DNA of 64,000 nucleotides, taken from assembly GCF_019042735.1 (NCBI RefSeq), contig NZ_JAHQCR010000023.1, positions 1-64,000 on the forward strand. Reading direction: 5' to 3'. Below are positions 7,144-16,040 of this stretch, one piece after another. The DNA is from Evansella alkalicola (GTDB lineage Bacteria; Bacillota; Bacilli; Bacillales; Salisediminibacteriaceae). The notes beneath the pieces were generated by a model. It ran no database searches, was not told the origin of the DNA, and was given only the letters and a program-made list of their open reading frames with translations. Each line of letters begins with the position of its first letter. Positions within the stretch are counted from its first letter, which is position 1. Both the position numbers and the translations under genes were made by a program.

Positions 7144-7767
7144 ATGTATAACTTGAAGGAAAAGGAATTAATTTTTGTTTTCACAGGTCCAGACGGTTCA
7201 GGTAGGAAAACGGTTTCTAAGTTGGTTGGTAAAAGCACATTGCATATGAAGGGAGTCATTTCTTATACCACTCGTAAACAGCGCCCATATGAAAAAGAAG
7301 GGGAAGACTATCATTATGTGAGCCGCGAAGAATTTCAGGAGGCTAAAGCAAGGGGAGAGTTTTTAGAGGACGTTGAAATTCACGGGAACTTATATGGTAT
7401 TAAGGAGCAGGACGTAAAGGATACTTTTGAGGAAAGTGGCTGTATATACCTTGTTTTAAATCCAGAAGGTGCTGAAATATTAAAGAGATTATATGGCGAT
7501 AAAGTGATTCGTTTCTTTGTTTATGCTGATCGTGATACTGTCATTGCAAGACAAGAGGAACGTGGTGATGCTTCTGAAGTGATAGATATGCATTTAGCTC
7601 ACTATGATGAGGATATGGCGTATAGAGATGAATGTGAGCATGTATTTGAAAACTACAAGCTTGACCACATTGCTTTTGAGGTGACGAATACGATTGAGCA
7701 TTATTTCAGATTAAAGCTTGCAGAAAAAGCAGAAGCTGCAGAAGCTGCTGAAAAGGAAAAACTTTAA
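7144..7767 (+). CDS. Guanylate-kinase-like protein with altered P-loop
   Basis: A 207-residue member of the guanylate kinase family. Conserved substrate-site segments are present: SYTTRKQRP, EGEDYHYVSREEF, GEFLEDVEIHGNLYG. The P-loop reads GPDGSGRKT where canonical enzymes have GPSGSGKGT or GPSGVGKGT, so the Walker lysine position is Arg followed by Lys. The lid Arg cluster is also weak. The C-terminus ends in an Ala/Glu/Lys-rich tail. It is a monocistronic gene with a strong terminator. It is probably a paralogue of the housekeeping Gmk, perhaps with reduced or different activity. Confidence 0.8.
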   Translation: MYNLKEKELIFVFTGPDGSGRKTVSKLVGKSTLHMKGVISYTTRKQRPYEKEGEDYHYVSREEFQEAKARGEFLEDVEIHGNLYGIKEQDVKDTFEESGCIYLVLNPEGAEILKRLYGDKVIRFFVYADRDTVIARQEERGDASEVIDMHLAHYDEDMAYRDECEHVFENYKLDHIAFEVTNTIEHYFRLKLAEKAEAAEAAEKEKL

Positions 7768-7781
7768 AAATTTGCTAGGAT

Positions 7782-7815
7782 AGCCCCGTACAGTTAAACT
7801 GTGCGGGGCTTTTTA
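7782..7815 (+). terminator. Rho-independent terminator
   Basis: Strong stem AGCCCCGTACAGTT/AACTGTGCGGGGCT followed by TTTTT after the guanylate-kinase-like gene. Confidence 0.92.
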
Positions 7816-7844
7816 CTGTTACAATAATAAACATTAGGGATAAA

Positions 7845-7871
7845 TGAAACTTATTTTGTGTTGCGAACATC
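7845..7871 (+). promoter_or_regulatory. Possible ECF-type promoter
   Basis: TGAAAC at 7845-7850 matches the -35 element used by Bacillus ECF sigma factors; CATC lies 17 bases downstream (7868-7871), near where a CGTC-like -10 would be. It sits 25 bases before the ECF sigma gene, so autoregulation is plausible. The -10 match is imperfect. Confidence 0.35.
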
Positions 7872-7895
7872 TCCATTATAGGAAGGGGGGAGCCT

Positions 7896-8471
7896 GTGGG
7901 TGCAATAAATAAAGAAAATAGTATTAGCATTGTAGAGCGCCTTAGAAGTAATGAAGAGGACGCGTTGAGAGAATTGATGGACTTATACGGGAATGAACTG
8001 GTCCGCACGGCTTTCCTTTTAGTGAAGGACCGGTTTTTAGCAGAAGAGGTTGTTCAAGATACGTTTATCAAAGCATTCCATAAAATTCATCAACTAGAGG
8101 AATCTGAAAAACTAAGAAACTGGTTATATATTATGACAGTAAACGGTTGTCGGGAAAAAATGCGTAGTTGGAATTGGAAAAATATATTTTTATCAAAAAG
8201 GGAAGATGAATTCCAAAAAATAGAAGGCCAAGAACAATTGCCAGAGGAGGTTCTCCTACAGGCGATGAGGGATGAGGTTTTATATGAAAAAATTCAGGCA
8301 TTACCTTATAACTACAGAGAAGTGATCGTATTGTATTATTTTCAGGAGCTATCTATAAAGGATATTGCCAATTGGTTAAGCACGAAAGAAAATACAGTCA
8401 AAACTCGGTTGGCCCGTGGGCGAAGGCTATTAAAACAGTTTTTCCAGGAAGGAGTGGAGGATCGTGAATAG
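7896..8471 (+). CDS. ECF-type RNA polymerase sigma factor
   Basis: A 191-residue sigma-70 factor with only regions 2 and 4. Region 2 is at about 15-90 (LVKDRFLAEEVVQDTFIKAFHKI), region 4 at about 130-182 (LPYNYREVIVLYYFQELSIKDIANWLSTKENTVKTRLARGRRLLKQ). The GTG start follows GGAAGGGGGG. Its end overlaps the next gene by 8 bases, and that gene overlaps a third by 4, so the three act as one operon. The neighbour with a single TM helix is the natural candidate anti-sigma factor. The family resembles SigW/SigX/SigV-type regulators but I cannot assign a subgroup. Confidence 0.93.
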   Translation: MGAINKENSISIVERLRSNEEDALRELMDLYGNELVRTAFLLVKDRFLAEEVVQDTFIKAFHKIHQLEESEKLRNWLYIMTVNGCREKMRSWNWKNIFLSKREDEFQKIEGQEQLPEEVLLQAMRDEVLYEKIQALPYNYREVIVLYYFQELSIKDIANWLSTKENTVKTRLARGRRLLKQFFQEGVEDRE

Positions 8472-8784
8472 TAAAGATAGACAAAAAGAGTTGAAAGGGA
8501 AACTCGATAAGGAATTAGTGCCAGTTGTATTTAGTGAAAAAAGTAAAGTTGAAGTTCTTTCACTGACACATCCGCAGACACTCCAGGAAAAGTTAAAGGG
8601 GTGGTGGAATAAAGACGTAACTATACCATTAATACCAATCGGTGCAGTACTTGTGCTTTTTATTACCGTTGGATCTGTGATGGCCGTGATGGAAAACGAT
8701 GTAGAAGTTCAACGTTATCTCATAGAAAAAGGTGGTAATTTATATTGGAGTGACATGCTTGAGAGTGGGGGGGACGATCAATGA
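8464..8784 (+). CDS. One-TM protein, candidate anti-sigma factor
   Basis: A 106-residue protein: a charged N-terminal cytoplasmic segment of about 53 residues, one transmembrane helix (about 54-77, IPLIPIGAVLVLFITVGSVMAVM) and a short extracytoplasmic tail. No zinc-binding HxxxCxxC anti-sigma motif is visible. GTG start inside the sigma-factor gene and ATGA overlap with the next gene indicate translational coupling. Position and topology are typical of an anti-sigma partner, but the sequence itself does not prove it. Confidence 0.65.
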   Translation: MNSKDRQKELKGKLDKELVPVVFSEKSKVEVLSLTHPQTLQEKLKGWWNKDVTIPLIPIGAVLVLFITVGSVMAVMENDVEVQRYLIEKGGNLYWSDMLESGGDDQ

Positions 8785-11021
8785 AAGTAACGATTAAAAT
8801 GAAGCATCTCGTTCTGGGCATCGGTTTGTTTGCGATCCTGACCCTTGTGTTCTTCGTATATATAACTCCAAAGTTAGATAGTTGGCAGATTGGAAGACAG
8901 TTGGCAGCAGGAGAAGTGGAAGAGGGAAAACAAAAAATTGTGGATAGAATCGAAGGCGATGCTCGCAACAAATTAGAGTTAATTGAAGAATATATGATTG
9001 CATCTCATTCAGAAGGCTTTGATGTCTATGTTTCTGCGGCGTTTATGAGTAGTTCAGGTGATGCATCTAGACACTTCTTTACACGTGACGAAATGGAACC
9101 ATATTTATTAATGTATCTGGAAGAAAGTAGACCCACCTTGGAAGGGCATTATATGCGAGCTGCCAGGACACTAATTAACCATTACCGAGGGAAAAGGGAT
9201 TTAGAGCAAATAATTACTGTCATTGATTTGGCAACACAAAAGTTTGATCAACATGATTGGGATTATCATGAGCTCAAGCTCGAGGAAATAGAAGCTGCAA
9301 TTGATTTTAGGGAATTCGAAAAAGCTGAGCAACTGATTAGTAAGTATGAAGGGGAAATGGTTGACATATTCTCAGATACTGACCTGCAATTGGCACATTT
9401 AAAGGGAGAGCAACTTTTTCGAAAAGGGGATAGGGAAGAAGCGATTGCTTATTTAGAAAAGGTAATTGAGGAACACCAAGATTGGCATGATGACCTATTG
9501 GAGGAGATGGAGAGTCACCACGCTGGTGAGGGGGAATACGTCGAGCCAGGCTTAACAGGAAGCCCATATTTTAATGACCTTGTTGATTTGTTAGATCAAT
9601 TATTAACGTCGAGCCCTGATGACGATTACAGTCAGTCTACAGTGACAGGCAAGGTGAAAAAATCAAATGGGGAACCATTATCTAATGTGCGAGTGGTTCT
9701 TCGAGATGCAAGAAAGACGGCAGTTAGTACTATGATAGATGAGCGTTATGATACGGTTACTGATATGGATGGAAGCTTTACGTTTGAAGGAGTGAGTCCT
9801 GGCGATTATCACCTGATGCTAGGTCTCTTGTTTGAGCAAGTGGACGGTTGGGCTTGGCCAGTGGAACCGATGGATACGATTATAGTAGAGAATGGTGAGA
9901 AAAAGGAAGTTCATGCAGAGCTTACGCCATTAATTGAAACGTATCACCCACGAGATTATGATGTAATAAAAGACGAAGAAATCACATTTTCTTGGGAGGA
10001 TTACCCAGGTGCTGAGAGCTACACACTTTTTTTAACAAGGGAGCTAAGTGAAGGCGGTAGCGCGTCTAATGTTGTTAAGGGAAATATAGAAGATAGTGAG
10101 GTTACCATTCAAGTAGATGATATATATTCACTTGGGGGTGCTTTATTTAGTGAAGAGGAATGGAAGAATAATCTTTACCCAGCTAATTTACTTGGTTTTG
10201 CAAACCCAGAAGGATCTTATTCATGGTATGTTCAGGCATATGATGGTGATGGAAAAATAATTGGGCAAAGTAACGGATATCGGCTTCGAGAAGAAACGAT
10301 GGGCTCCTTACCATTTTTCTACTTGAAGGAGCGGGAATTAACGGAAGCTGATCGTTTATTAATAGATGGAGAGATCGAGAAGGCGTATGACAAATATAAA
10401 GAGGCTGCTTTTGGTGGTGATGAGGATATTCACAGCTTGCGGATGCTGACACGTCTGAAGCATATTGAAGGTGAGTGGGGACAGGAAGCAGTTGACAACT
10501 TTTTTGCACTCGCTGAAGCCGATCCCAATCCTGAAAACTATCGAACGATTCTTAGATACTATTATGGACTTGGAAATTGGATAGAGGTAATGAATTGGTA
10601 CGACAAAATACGAGAATTGGAGCCAATCAGAGTGGGCGATTCGAATTATGAAAAAGGAATGTATAGTGTCGCTTTAATAAAGAAAGGGCAATACGATGAG
10701 GCTTTGACCTTACTGTACGAAGTAATGGAAAATGATTCATATAACAATTTTGTTGGATATATGTTAGCTTTAGAGCTTTATAATGGAAAAGGCATTGATG
10801 AGGTGAAGGAGTTGGCGAAAACTTATCCTGAGCCGCATTATTATGATAATACTGATTGGCGTCCCTATCTTGAAAGATTAGAAAACAGTGATGTAGATCT
10901 AGAAACGATTAAGGAAGCTTTGGGCTATTACTTTACTGGTGAGGAAGAGCGTCTTGGAAAAATCGTAGAAGGTAAATCTTCCTTGAGTGAATTTATTAGT
11001 AGGTTGGAAGAGATAAGGTAA
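8781..11021 (+). CDS. Membrane-anchored TPR / carboxypeptidase-regulatory-like protein
   Basis: A 746-residue protein with an N-terminal TM anchor (about 8-27), an alpha-helical TPR-like region (about 35-260), a carboxypeptidase-regulatory-like / CnaB-type beta domain (about 288-375; VTGKVKKSNGEPLSNVRVVLRD and TDMDGSFTFEGVSPGDYHLML), a further beta region (about 385-515), and a second TPR-like array to the C-terminus (about 530-740). It should project outside the cell. As the last gene of the ECF sigma operon it may be the sensor or the main effector. I know of no characterised homologue. Confidence 0.75.
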   Translation: MKVTIKMKHLVLGIGLFAILTLVFFVYITPKLDSWQIGRQLAAGEVEEGKQKIVDRIEGDARNKLELIEEYMIASHSEGFDVYVSAAFMSSSGDASRHFFTRDEMEPYLLMYLEESRPTLEGHYMRAARTLINHYRGKRDLEQIITVIDLATQKFDQHDWDYHELKLEEIEAAIDFREFEKAEQLISKYEGEMVDIFSDTDLQLAHLKGEQLFRKGDREEAIAYLEKVIEEHQDWHDDLLEEMESHHAGEGEYVEPGLTGSPYFNDLVDLLDQLLTSSPDDDYSQSTVTGKVKKSNGEPLSNVRVVLRDARKTAVSTMIDERYDTVTDMDGSFTFEGVSPGDYHLMLGLLFEQVDGWAWPVEPMDTIIVENGEKKEVHAELTPLIETYHPRDYDVIKDEEITFSWEDYPGAESYTLFLTRELSEGGSASNVVKGNIEDSEVTIQVDDIYSLGGALFSEEEWKNNLYPANLLGFANPEGSYSWYVQAYDGDGKIIGQSNGYRLREETMGSLPFFYLKERELTEADRLLIDGEIEKAYDKYKEAAFGGDEDIHSLRMLTRLKHIEGEWGQEAVDNFFALAEADPNPENYRTILRYYYGLGNWIEVMNWYDKIRELEPIRVGDSNYEKGMYSVALIKKGQYDEALTLLYEVMENDSYNNFVGYMLALELYNGKGIDEVKELAKTYPEPHYYDNTDWRPYLERLENSDVDLETIKEALGYYFTGEEERLGKIVEGKSSLSEFISRLEEIR

Positions 11022-11079
11022 TAGAGGGGGAGAGCTGAAGTCTACCTACGCTATGTTACTTCCTCTTTCATGACGGAAA

Positions 11080-11117
11080 GAAGACTGAAACCCTTACGAA
11101 CCAGGATTTCAGTCTTC
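11080..11117. terminator. Bidirectional terminator hairpin
   Basis: Perfect 11-bp stem GAAGACTGAAA..TTTCAGTCTTC between the convergent ECF operon and pepV. Only short T stretches flank it. Confidence 0.65.
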
Positions 11118-11185
11118 ACTTCCCCAAATACTAGCCAAATCACTTAGCTCATTTAAGTCTCAATGATACGTACATTAGGAAACCG

Positions 11186-12607
11186 TTAGGAAGCCAAGTA
11201 ATAAAGGGCTCTGGCATAGATAGCCGTCGCTTTCAAGAGGTCGTCTATCTCCATGTACTCATCCTTTTGATGCGCAGTCATCACTTTACCAGGGAATACA
11301 GCTCCGTAAGCGACGCAGTTAGGAAGAAGGCTAGCATAGGTGTTACCTCCACTAGATAGTAACGTGGCTTCTTGCCCAGTTTCCTCCTCATATGCTTGTT
11401 GAAGGGCTTTAATCATCGGAGCGTCCCCATCTACGTGGTGGGGGTTCTTGTTTCGAACTTCACCAATGACATATTCATATTCATTAAGGAACTTTCCAAT
11501 ACCATTCTCAATATTTTCAGCCTTGGCACTGACTGGATAACGCAAATTCAATTGGACAAAACCTTTGCCACCTTTTTCATAATGGAAGATAGCAGGATTT
11601 ACAGTGAGTGGACCCGTAATATCATCTTCATGGTCTATTCCTATATTTTTCCCAAAATGATCTTCATGAAAGCCTTGGTCGATTAAGGCTAAATATTTCT
11701 CTGCCCGCTTGTCCAACGATAAGCCCAGGAGAAAATTCGCTAGCTTACAACCTGCGTTGACCCCCTTGAACGGCTCCATACTATGGGAGGAGATTCCGTT
11801 TAATGTCAATGTGTGAGAGTCATTACTTGATGTGATATCGCCAGTTAAGCCGTTCTCTTTAACATAGCCTTCGAATTTTTCCCCAACATCACCTAAATCT
11901 CCAAGAATAATTGCTTTAGCAGTTTCAGGAACCATATTTGGTCTTGTCCCACCATGGAACGAAAGTAATGTAAATTCTGCAGGAGCTTGTCCAGCTTCAA
12001 TATGATCTGTTGTCAATTCACATTTCACATGCATTTGTCCTTTTTCAGCATGAATGATTGGGAACATGGCATCTGGTGCAAATCCACCGACTGGCCCACG
12101 TTCTATTTCGCGGTATGTCTTCAAGCAACTCATGCCACTTTCTTCATCTGTTCCAAATATGATACGGACATTCCTCTTTAGTGGTAGGTTCAATTCCTTC
12201 AACAATTTTACTGCATAAAAGGCCGCCATCGTTGGTCCTTTATCATCAATTGCGCCTCTTGCGTATAATTTTCCGTCCCGAATTTCTGGTTCGAAGGGTG
12301 GGGAAGTCCATTTGCCAGTGGCAGGTACTACATCGATGTGAGTGAGTACTGCAATGTGTTCGTCTTCGTTAGAAGGTGTCGCACCTTCTAGCTCTGCGTA
12401 TCCATAATAACCTTTATAATTCTTGGTGGAAAAACCTTGTTGTGTAGAAAGGTCAAGCATATGCGCAAGTGCCTTTGCAACATTTACCCCCATTGGATTT
12501 TCCTCGGACTTCGTATCAGGGTCCTTCGTACTCTCTATTTTTAATAGATCGGTGAGATCAGACAGTAAGTCATCCTTTCGTTTTAGAACTTCTTGATAAA
12601 AGTTCAT
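11186..12607 (-). CDS. pepV: Dipeptidase PepV (M20 family)
   Basis: A 473-residue zinc dipeptidase that hydrolyses Xaa-Xaa and beta-Ala dipeptides in the cytoplasm. Metal-site segments are visible: LTHIDVVPA (His, then Asp), RGAIDDKGP, FGTDEESG with the catalytic and ligand Glu pair, and a late GGNTYASLLPN region. The large lid domain is of normal length. ATG 12607 was preferred to TTG 12616 because GAGGAG is 9 bases upstream of the ATG but touches the TTG. Monocistronic on the minus strand. Confidence 0.93.
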   Translation of the reverse strand: MNFYQEVLKRKDDLLSDLTDLLKIESTKDPDTKSEENPMGVNVAKALAHMLDLSTQQGFSTKNYKGYYGYAELEGATPSNEDEHIAVLTHIDVVPATGKWTSPPFEPEIRDGKLYARGAIDDKGPTMAAFYAVKLLKELNLPLKRNVRIIFGTDEESGMSCLKTYREIERGPVGGFAPDAMFPIIHAEKGQMHVKCELTTDHIEAGQAPAEFTLLSFHGGTRPNMVPETAKAIILGDLGDVGEKFEGYVKENGLTGDITSSNDSHTLTLNGISSHSMEPFKGVNAGCKLANFLLGLSLDKRAEKYLALIDQGFHEDHFGKNIGIDHEDDITGPLTVNPAIFHYEKGGKGFVQLNLRYPVSAKAENIENGIGKFLNEYEYVIGEVRNKNPHHVDGDAPMIKALQQAYEEETGQEATLLSSGGNTYASLLPNCVAYGAVFPGKVMTAHQKDEYMEIDDLLKATAIYARALYYLAS

Positions 12608-12820
12608 CGGTGCCAACTCCTCACATTAATTATTTTTTCATTATTCATAGTCATTCCCATATTATAACAAAGTGATGATGAATTTAAATCATGATAACAA
12701 CCTGAAATGTTTAATTGACCCAGGAATATGTGAAAACTTTATTAAAGTTATTGAAAAAAAAAGGTGATGCCAACAAAATAGAAGAAAATATATTCAGAGG
12801 CATTTTGTCACGGGAAAACA

Positions 12821-12836
12821 TGTGAAAATATTCACA
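12821..12836. promoter_or_regulatory. Crp/Fnr-type palindrome upstream of TRAP operon
   Basis: TGTGAAAATATTCACA fits TGTGA-N6-TCACA, the consensus of Crp/Fnr-family regulators (Fnr and ArcR in Firmicutes). It lies 80 bases before the dctP start and just upstream of a TATTAT-type -10 (about 12869). Control by oxygen or arginine-type Crp/Fnr regulators is possible; which protein binds cannot be told. Confidence 0.55.
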
Positions 12837-12916
12837 ATTCTAACACCTTTTCTGATTAATTCAATCATATTATGTATTGATGAACACAAACCCTTAAAAG
12901 AAAAGAGGTTGTGACA

Positions 12917-13942
12917 ATGAATAAAAAAGTGAAGTTTCTAATGTTTGCAGGTTTACTTGTTTTGTTAATGGCTTGTAGTAGCCAAGGCTCGGCATTAGGT
13001 GGTGGAACATCAGCAGATGAACAAATTACGATACGCTTTTCATTTGTGAACGCACCTATGAGTATTAAAGCGTTAGCTGCTAATAAATTCGCAGAATTGG
13101 CCTACGAGAAAACGGAAGGACGTGTCAAGGTCGAAGTGTATCCAGGTGCCCAACTTTATGACGATGATGAATCCATCGATGCTATCGTTGGTGGAAATCT
13201 TGAAATGATCGCCCCATCTGTCACAAAAATGGTAAGGTTTGATCCACGTTGGCAATATGTTGACATGCCTTTTCTATTTGAAGATGAAGAGCATGTACTA
13301 AAATTTTTTGAAAGTGATATCGCGAGAGATCTTTTTCAATCAGAAATTCTAGAAAACAATCATTTAATGGGAATGGTCTTCTGGCAAAATGGTTTTAAGC
13401 AATTTACAAGCACGAACAAGCCATTGAGAGCACCTGATGATTTCAAAGGGATGAATTTCAGGGTGCAAGCAGGAAGTGTGCTAGAAGCGACTTATCAGGC
13501 GATAGGTGCAGGTACAGCAACACTCTCCTTAGGTGAAACCTATGCCGCTCTCCAGCAAGGTACTGTGGATGGGACAGAAAATACATTTAATAATATTGAT
13601 ACGCAAAATTATGAAGAAGTGCAAGATTACCTCACCGTTAGTAACCATGGAAGAATTGATTGGGCCGTATTCGTCAATAAGCCTTTCTGGGAGTCTATGC
13701 CGTCGGAAGTGCGTGAACAAGTAGAGGAGGCCCTATTTGAAGCTACCGATTATATGAACGCAATTGCGCAAGAAGAGAACGATAAAAGTTTTCAAAAAAT
13801 CAAGGAAGGGGGAAATATTGAAATATTCCAATTAACAGAAAGTCAACGACAAGAATTCCACCAAGCGTTCGATGCTGTTTATGATGAATTTGAATCGATA
13901 ATAACACGTGAATTGATAGAAGGTATACGTGGCTTAAAATAG
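12917..13942 (+). CDS. dctP: TRAP transporter solute-binding lipoprotein DctP
   Basis: A 341-residue extracytoplasmic binding lipoprotein. The signal peptide ends at the lipobox LLMAC (Cys about 21). The body carries DctP-family features: the RFSFVNAP start, GRVKVEVYPGAQL, MPFLFEDEEHV, GMNFRVQAGSVLEATYQAIGA (substrate Arg region), YAALQQGTVDGTENTFNN. Substrates are usually C4-dicarboxylates or related acids. ATG 12917 is 9 bases from AGAGG; the GTG at 12911 is too close. First gene of a three-gene TRAP operon. Confidence 0.93.
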   Translation: MNKKVKFLMFAGLLVLLMACSSQGSALGGGTSADEQITIRFSFVNAPMSIKALAANKFAELAYEKTEGRVKVEVYPGAQLYDDDESIDAIVGGNLEMIAPSVTKMVRFDPRWQYVDMPFLFEDEEHVLKFFESDIARDLFQSEILENNHLMGMVFWQNGFKQFTSTNKPLRAPDDFKGMNFRVQAGSVLEATYQAIGAGTATLSLGETYAALQQGTVDGTENTFNNIDTQNYEEVQDYLTVSNHGRIDWAVFVNKPFWESMPSEVREQVEEALFEATDYMNAIAQEENDKSFQKIKEGGNIEIFQLTESQRQEFHQAFDAVYDEFESIITRELIEGIRGLK

Positions 13943-13980
13943 ACTCTTAGACTTCAGTGGTTAGTAGGGGGGCGGTGGGC

Positions 13981-14466
13981 ATGAAATGGAGCTGGATGAA
14001 GAAATGCTGGGCCTTCATTGAAGAAGTGTTGGCAGGTACTTTTATTACAGCAGGAAGCTTCGTCATTTTGTACGGTGTTGTTATGCGATATTTCTTTAAT
14101 GACCCGAAGGCGTGGGTTGTTGAGGTGTCAACGTATATGATTGTGTGGGGAGTGTTGCTAGGAGCTCCTATTGCATTAAGGAACAACCAACATATCCGAA
14201 TTGATATTTTGTATGATCGGTTATCTAAATCATCAAAGTATGTAATGGATATTTTTGCAAATGCAGTAGGAGTAATTTTCTGCCTATTTTTCACATACTA
14301 TGGCCTTTTAATTGTATTAGAAAGATACCCATCAGGCATGGTTTCCATGGATGTAGGTATACCCATGTGGATCGTTTACCTTGTCCTTCCATTTTCAGGA
14401 CTCTTGTTTCTCCTTCGATATATTGAGAAGCTTGCACTTGCCGTGAATGGAAAGGGGGAGAACTAA
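13981..14466 (+). CDS. dctQ: TRAP transporter small permease DctQ
   Basis: A 161-residue membrane protein with four predicted helices and the DctQ segment RYFFNDPKAWVVEVSTYMIVWGVLLGAP. It bridges the binding protein and the large permease subunit. ATG 13981 follows a GGGGGGCGG ribosome site; the earlier GTG at 13957 would add eight poor residues. Its stop codon overlaps the dctM start (TAATG). Confidence 0.92.
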   Translation: MKWSWMKKCWAFIEEVLAGTFITAGSFVILYGVVMRYFFNDPKAWVVEVSTYMIVWGVLLGAPIALRNNQHIRIDILYDRLSKSSKYVMDIFANAVGVIFCLFFTYYGLLIVLERYPSGMVSMDVGIPMWIVYLVLPFSGLLFLLRYIEKLALAVNGKGEN

Positions 14467-15737
14467 TGGAGCTTGTTTTGTTATTTTTCCTTTTCTTCTT
14501 CCTTGTATTTATGCGAGTACCAGTGGCCATTAGCCTTGCTATAGCGACCAGTCTGTTTTTGTTCCACGACGGATTTAATATGACGATGGTTCCTGTACGA
14601 ATTTTTTCCTCTTTAACGAGTTTTCCTTTAATGGCCATTCCTGGTTTTATATTAACAGGTGTTATTATGGCTAGGGGTGGTATGTCTAAACAACTTATTG
14701 ATGCTCTAAAAACATGGGTAGGACATCTTCCAGGTGGCCTTGCTGTTGTTACCATTTTAGCCTGCATGCTATTCAGTGCCATTTCAGGGTCAAGTCCTGC
14801 TACAGCTGCTGCCATTGGCTCCATTATGATACCGGCTATGGTTTACGCAGGGTATGAAAAGAAGTACGCCATGGGACTCATTGCGACGGCAGGTACTTTG
14901 GGAATTCTCCTACCTCCGAGCATACCTTTAATTATATACGGAATAACGGTTGAAGAATCCATTGGTGAGCTATTTATGGCTGGAATTATTCCTGGGATTC
15001 TGCTTGGAGGGGTTTTAATAGTTTCAGCCATTTTTTATGCGAAAAAAAATGGTTTTGGAACCTCTAAAAAGGCTTCGTGGCAAGAAAGAAAGACTGCAAC
15101 TTACAGAGCAATCTGGGCAGGGTTTTTACCTGTTATTATATTGGGAAGTATATACTCAGGTATGGTTACTCCTACTGAGTCTTCTGTCATTGCAGTAGCC
15201 TATGCTGCCCTAGTATCCACGCTAATTAATAGGGGAGCAAGCTTGCATGACATTCGCTACATTCTGATGGAAACAGTCAATATTACATCCATGATTTTTC
15301 TTATTATTGGGGCAGCAAAGCTCTTTGGTTTATATCTTGTCCAAGGTCAAATTCCACATATGATTGGAGCTTGGATTGCCCAAAGCGATATGAACAAATG
15401 GCTGTTTATTATTATTATCAATATTCTATTTTTCATCATGGGGACCTTTCTTGAATCCTTGTCAATCATTTTAATAACACTACCAATCATATTCCCTATC
15501 CTGCTCCATTTTGGGATAGATCCTATTCATTTTGCTATCATTATGATCATTAACATGGAGTTGGCCATGATCACGCCACCTGTTGGTTTGAATTTGTTTG
15601 TGGTGAGTGGGATCGCAAAGGATAAGTTAGAAAACGTAATAAGGGGAGTATTACCATTTTTTATACTATTTTTTATTGTGCTAGTAATCATTATTCTTTT
15701 TCCACAATTATCACTATGGTTGCCGAGCAAAATGTAA
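14466..15737 (+). CDS. dctM: TRAP transporter large permease DctM
   Basis: A 423-residue polytopic permease (about 12 helices) that couples solute uptake to a sodium gradient. Family motifs include RVPVAISLAIA near the N-terminus, SGSSPATAAAIGSIMIPAM, LGILLPPSIPLIIYG and the C-terminal ITPPVGLNLFV. Full length. Start codon overlaps the dctQ stop. Confidence 0.95.
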   Translation: MELVLLFFLFFFLVFMRVPVAISLAIATSLFLFHDGFNMTMVPVRIFSSLTSFPLMAIPGFILTGVIMARGGMSKQLIDALKTWVGHLPGGLAVVTILACMLFSAISGSSPATAAAIGSIMIPAMVYAGYEKKYAMGLIATAGTLGILLPPSIPLIIYGITVEESIGELFMAGIIPGILLGGVLIVSAIFYAKKNGFGTSKKASWQERKTATYRAIWAGFLPVIILGSIYSGMVTPTESSVIAVAYAALVSTLINRGASLHDIRYILMETVNITSMIFLIIGAAKLFGLYLVQGQIPHMIGAWIAQSDMNKWLFIIIINILFFIMGTFLESLSIILITLPIIFPILLHFGIDPIHFAIIMIINMELAMITPPVGLNLFVVSGIAKDKLENVIRGVLPFFILFFIVLVIIILFPQLSLWLPSKM

Positions 15738-15739
15738 TA

Positions 15740-15780
15740 GGAGGAGAGAGGTCTAGTGTTACTGGGCCCTCCTTTTTTTT
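15740..15780 (+). terminator. Terminator of TRAP operon
   Basis: GGAGG..CCTCC stem with GGGCCC in the distal arm, followed by eight T. Confidence 0.65.
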
Positions 15781-16040
15781 GCAAATGTAAACCTCTACCA
15801 AAGATTAACTTGAAATATTTTTACAATCCTAGGTTAAAACGAACAGTTCTCCCCACAAGATGTGATAAAATAAATAGTTGGTAAACGGTGATACTGTAAG
15901 AAATGATTATTTTAGATACATATTTGTTCATATTTTGTTCATTTATAAATGCTAAGATAAACAACGTTAAATTTTTCAAATGCTTGGTGATAATAATTTC
16001 AAATAAAAAATATATTCAAGTAGTAAGTGGGGGGAAAAGA
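15781..16040. other. Intergenic leader of efflux operon
   Basis: AT-rich region. The frame of the adaptor gene is open back to 15903 but that part is Ile/Lys/Asn-rich and has no ribosome site. A TTTGTTCA..-type promoter could lie here, but nothing is definite. Confidence 0.35.

Noticed and set aside
11372..12181. Plus-strand frames opposite pepV
   Set aside because: Hydrophobic, cysteine-scattered translations antisense to a full-length enzyme.
13947..14824. Minus-strand frames opposite dctQ and dctM
   Set aside because: They run antisense through well-supported TRAP genes and have no family motif.
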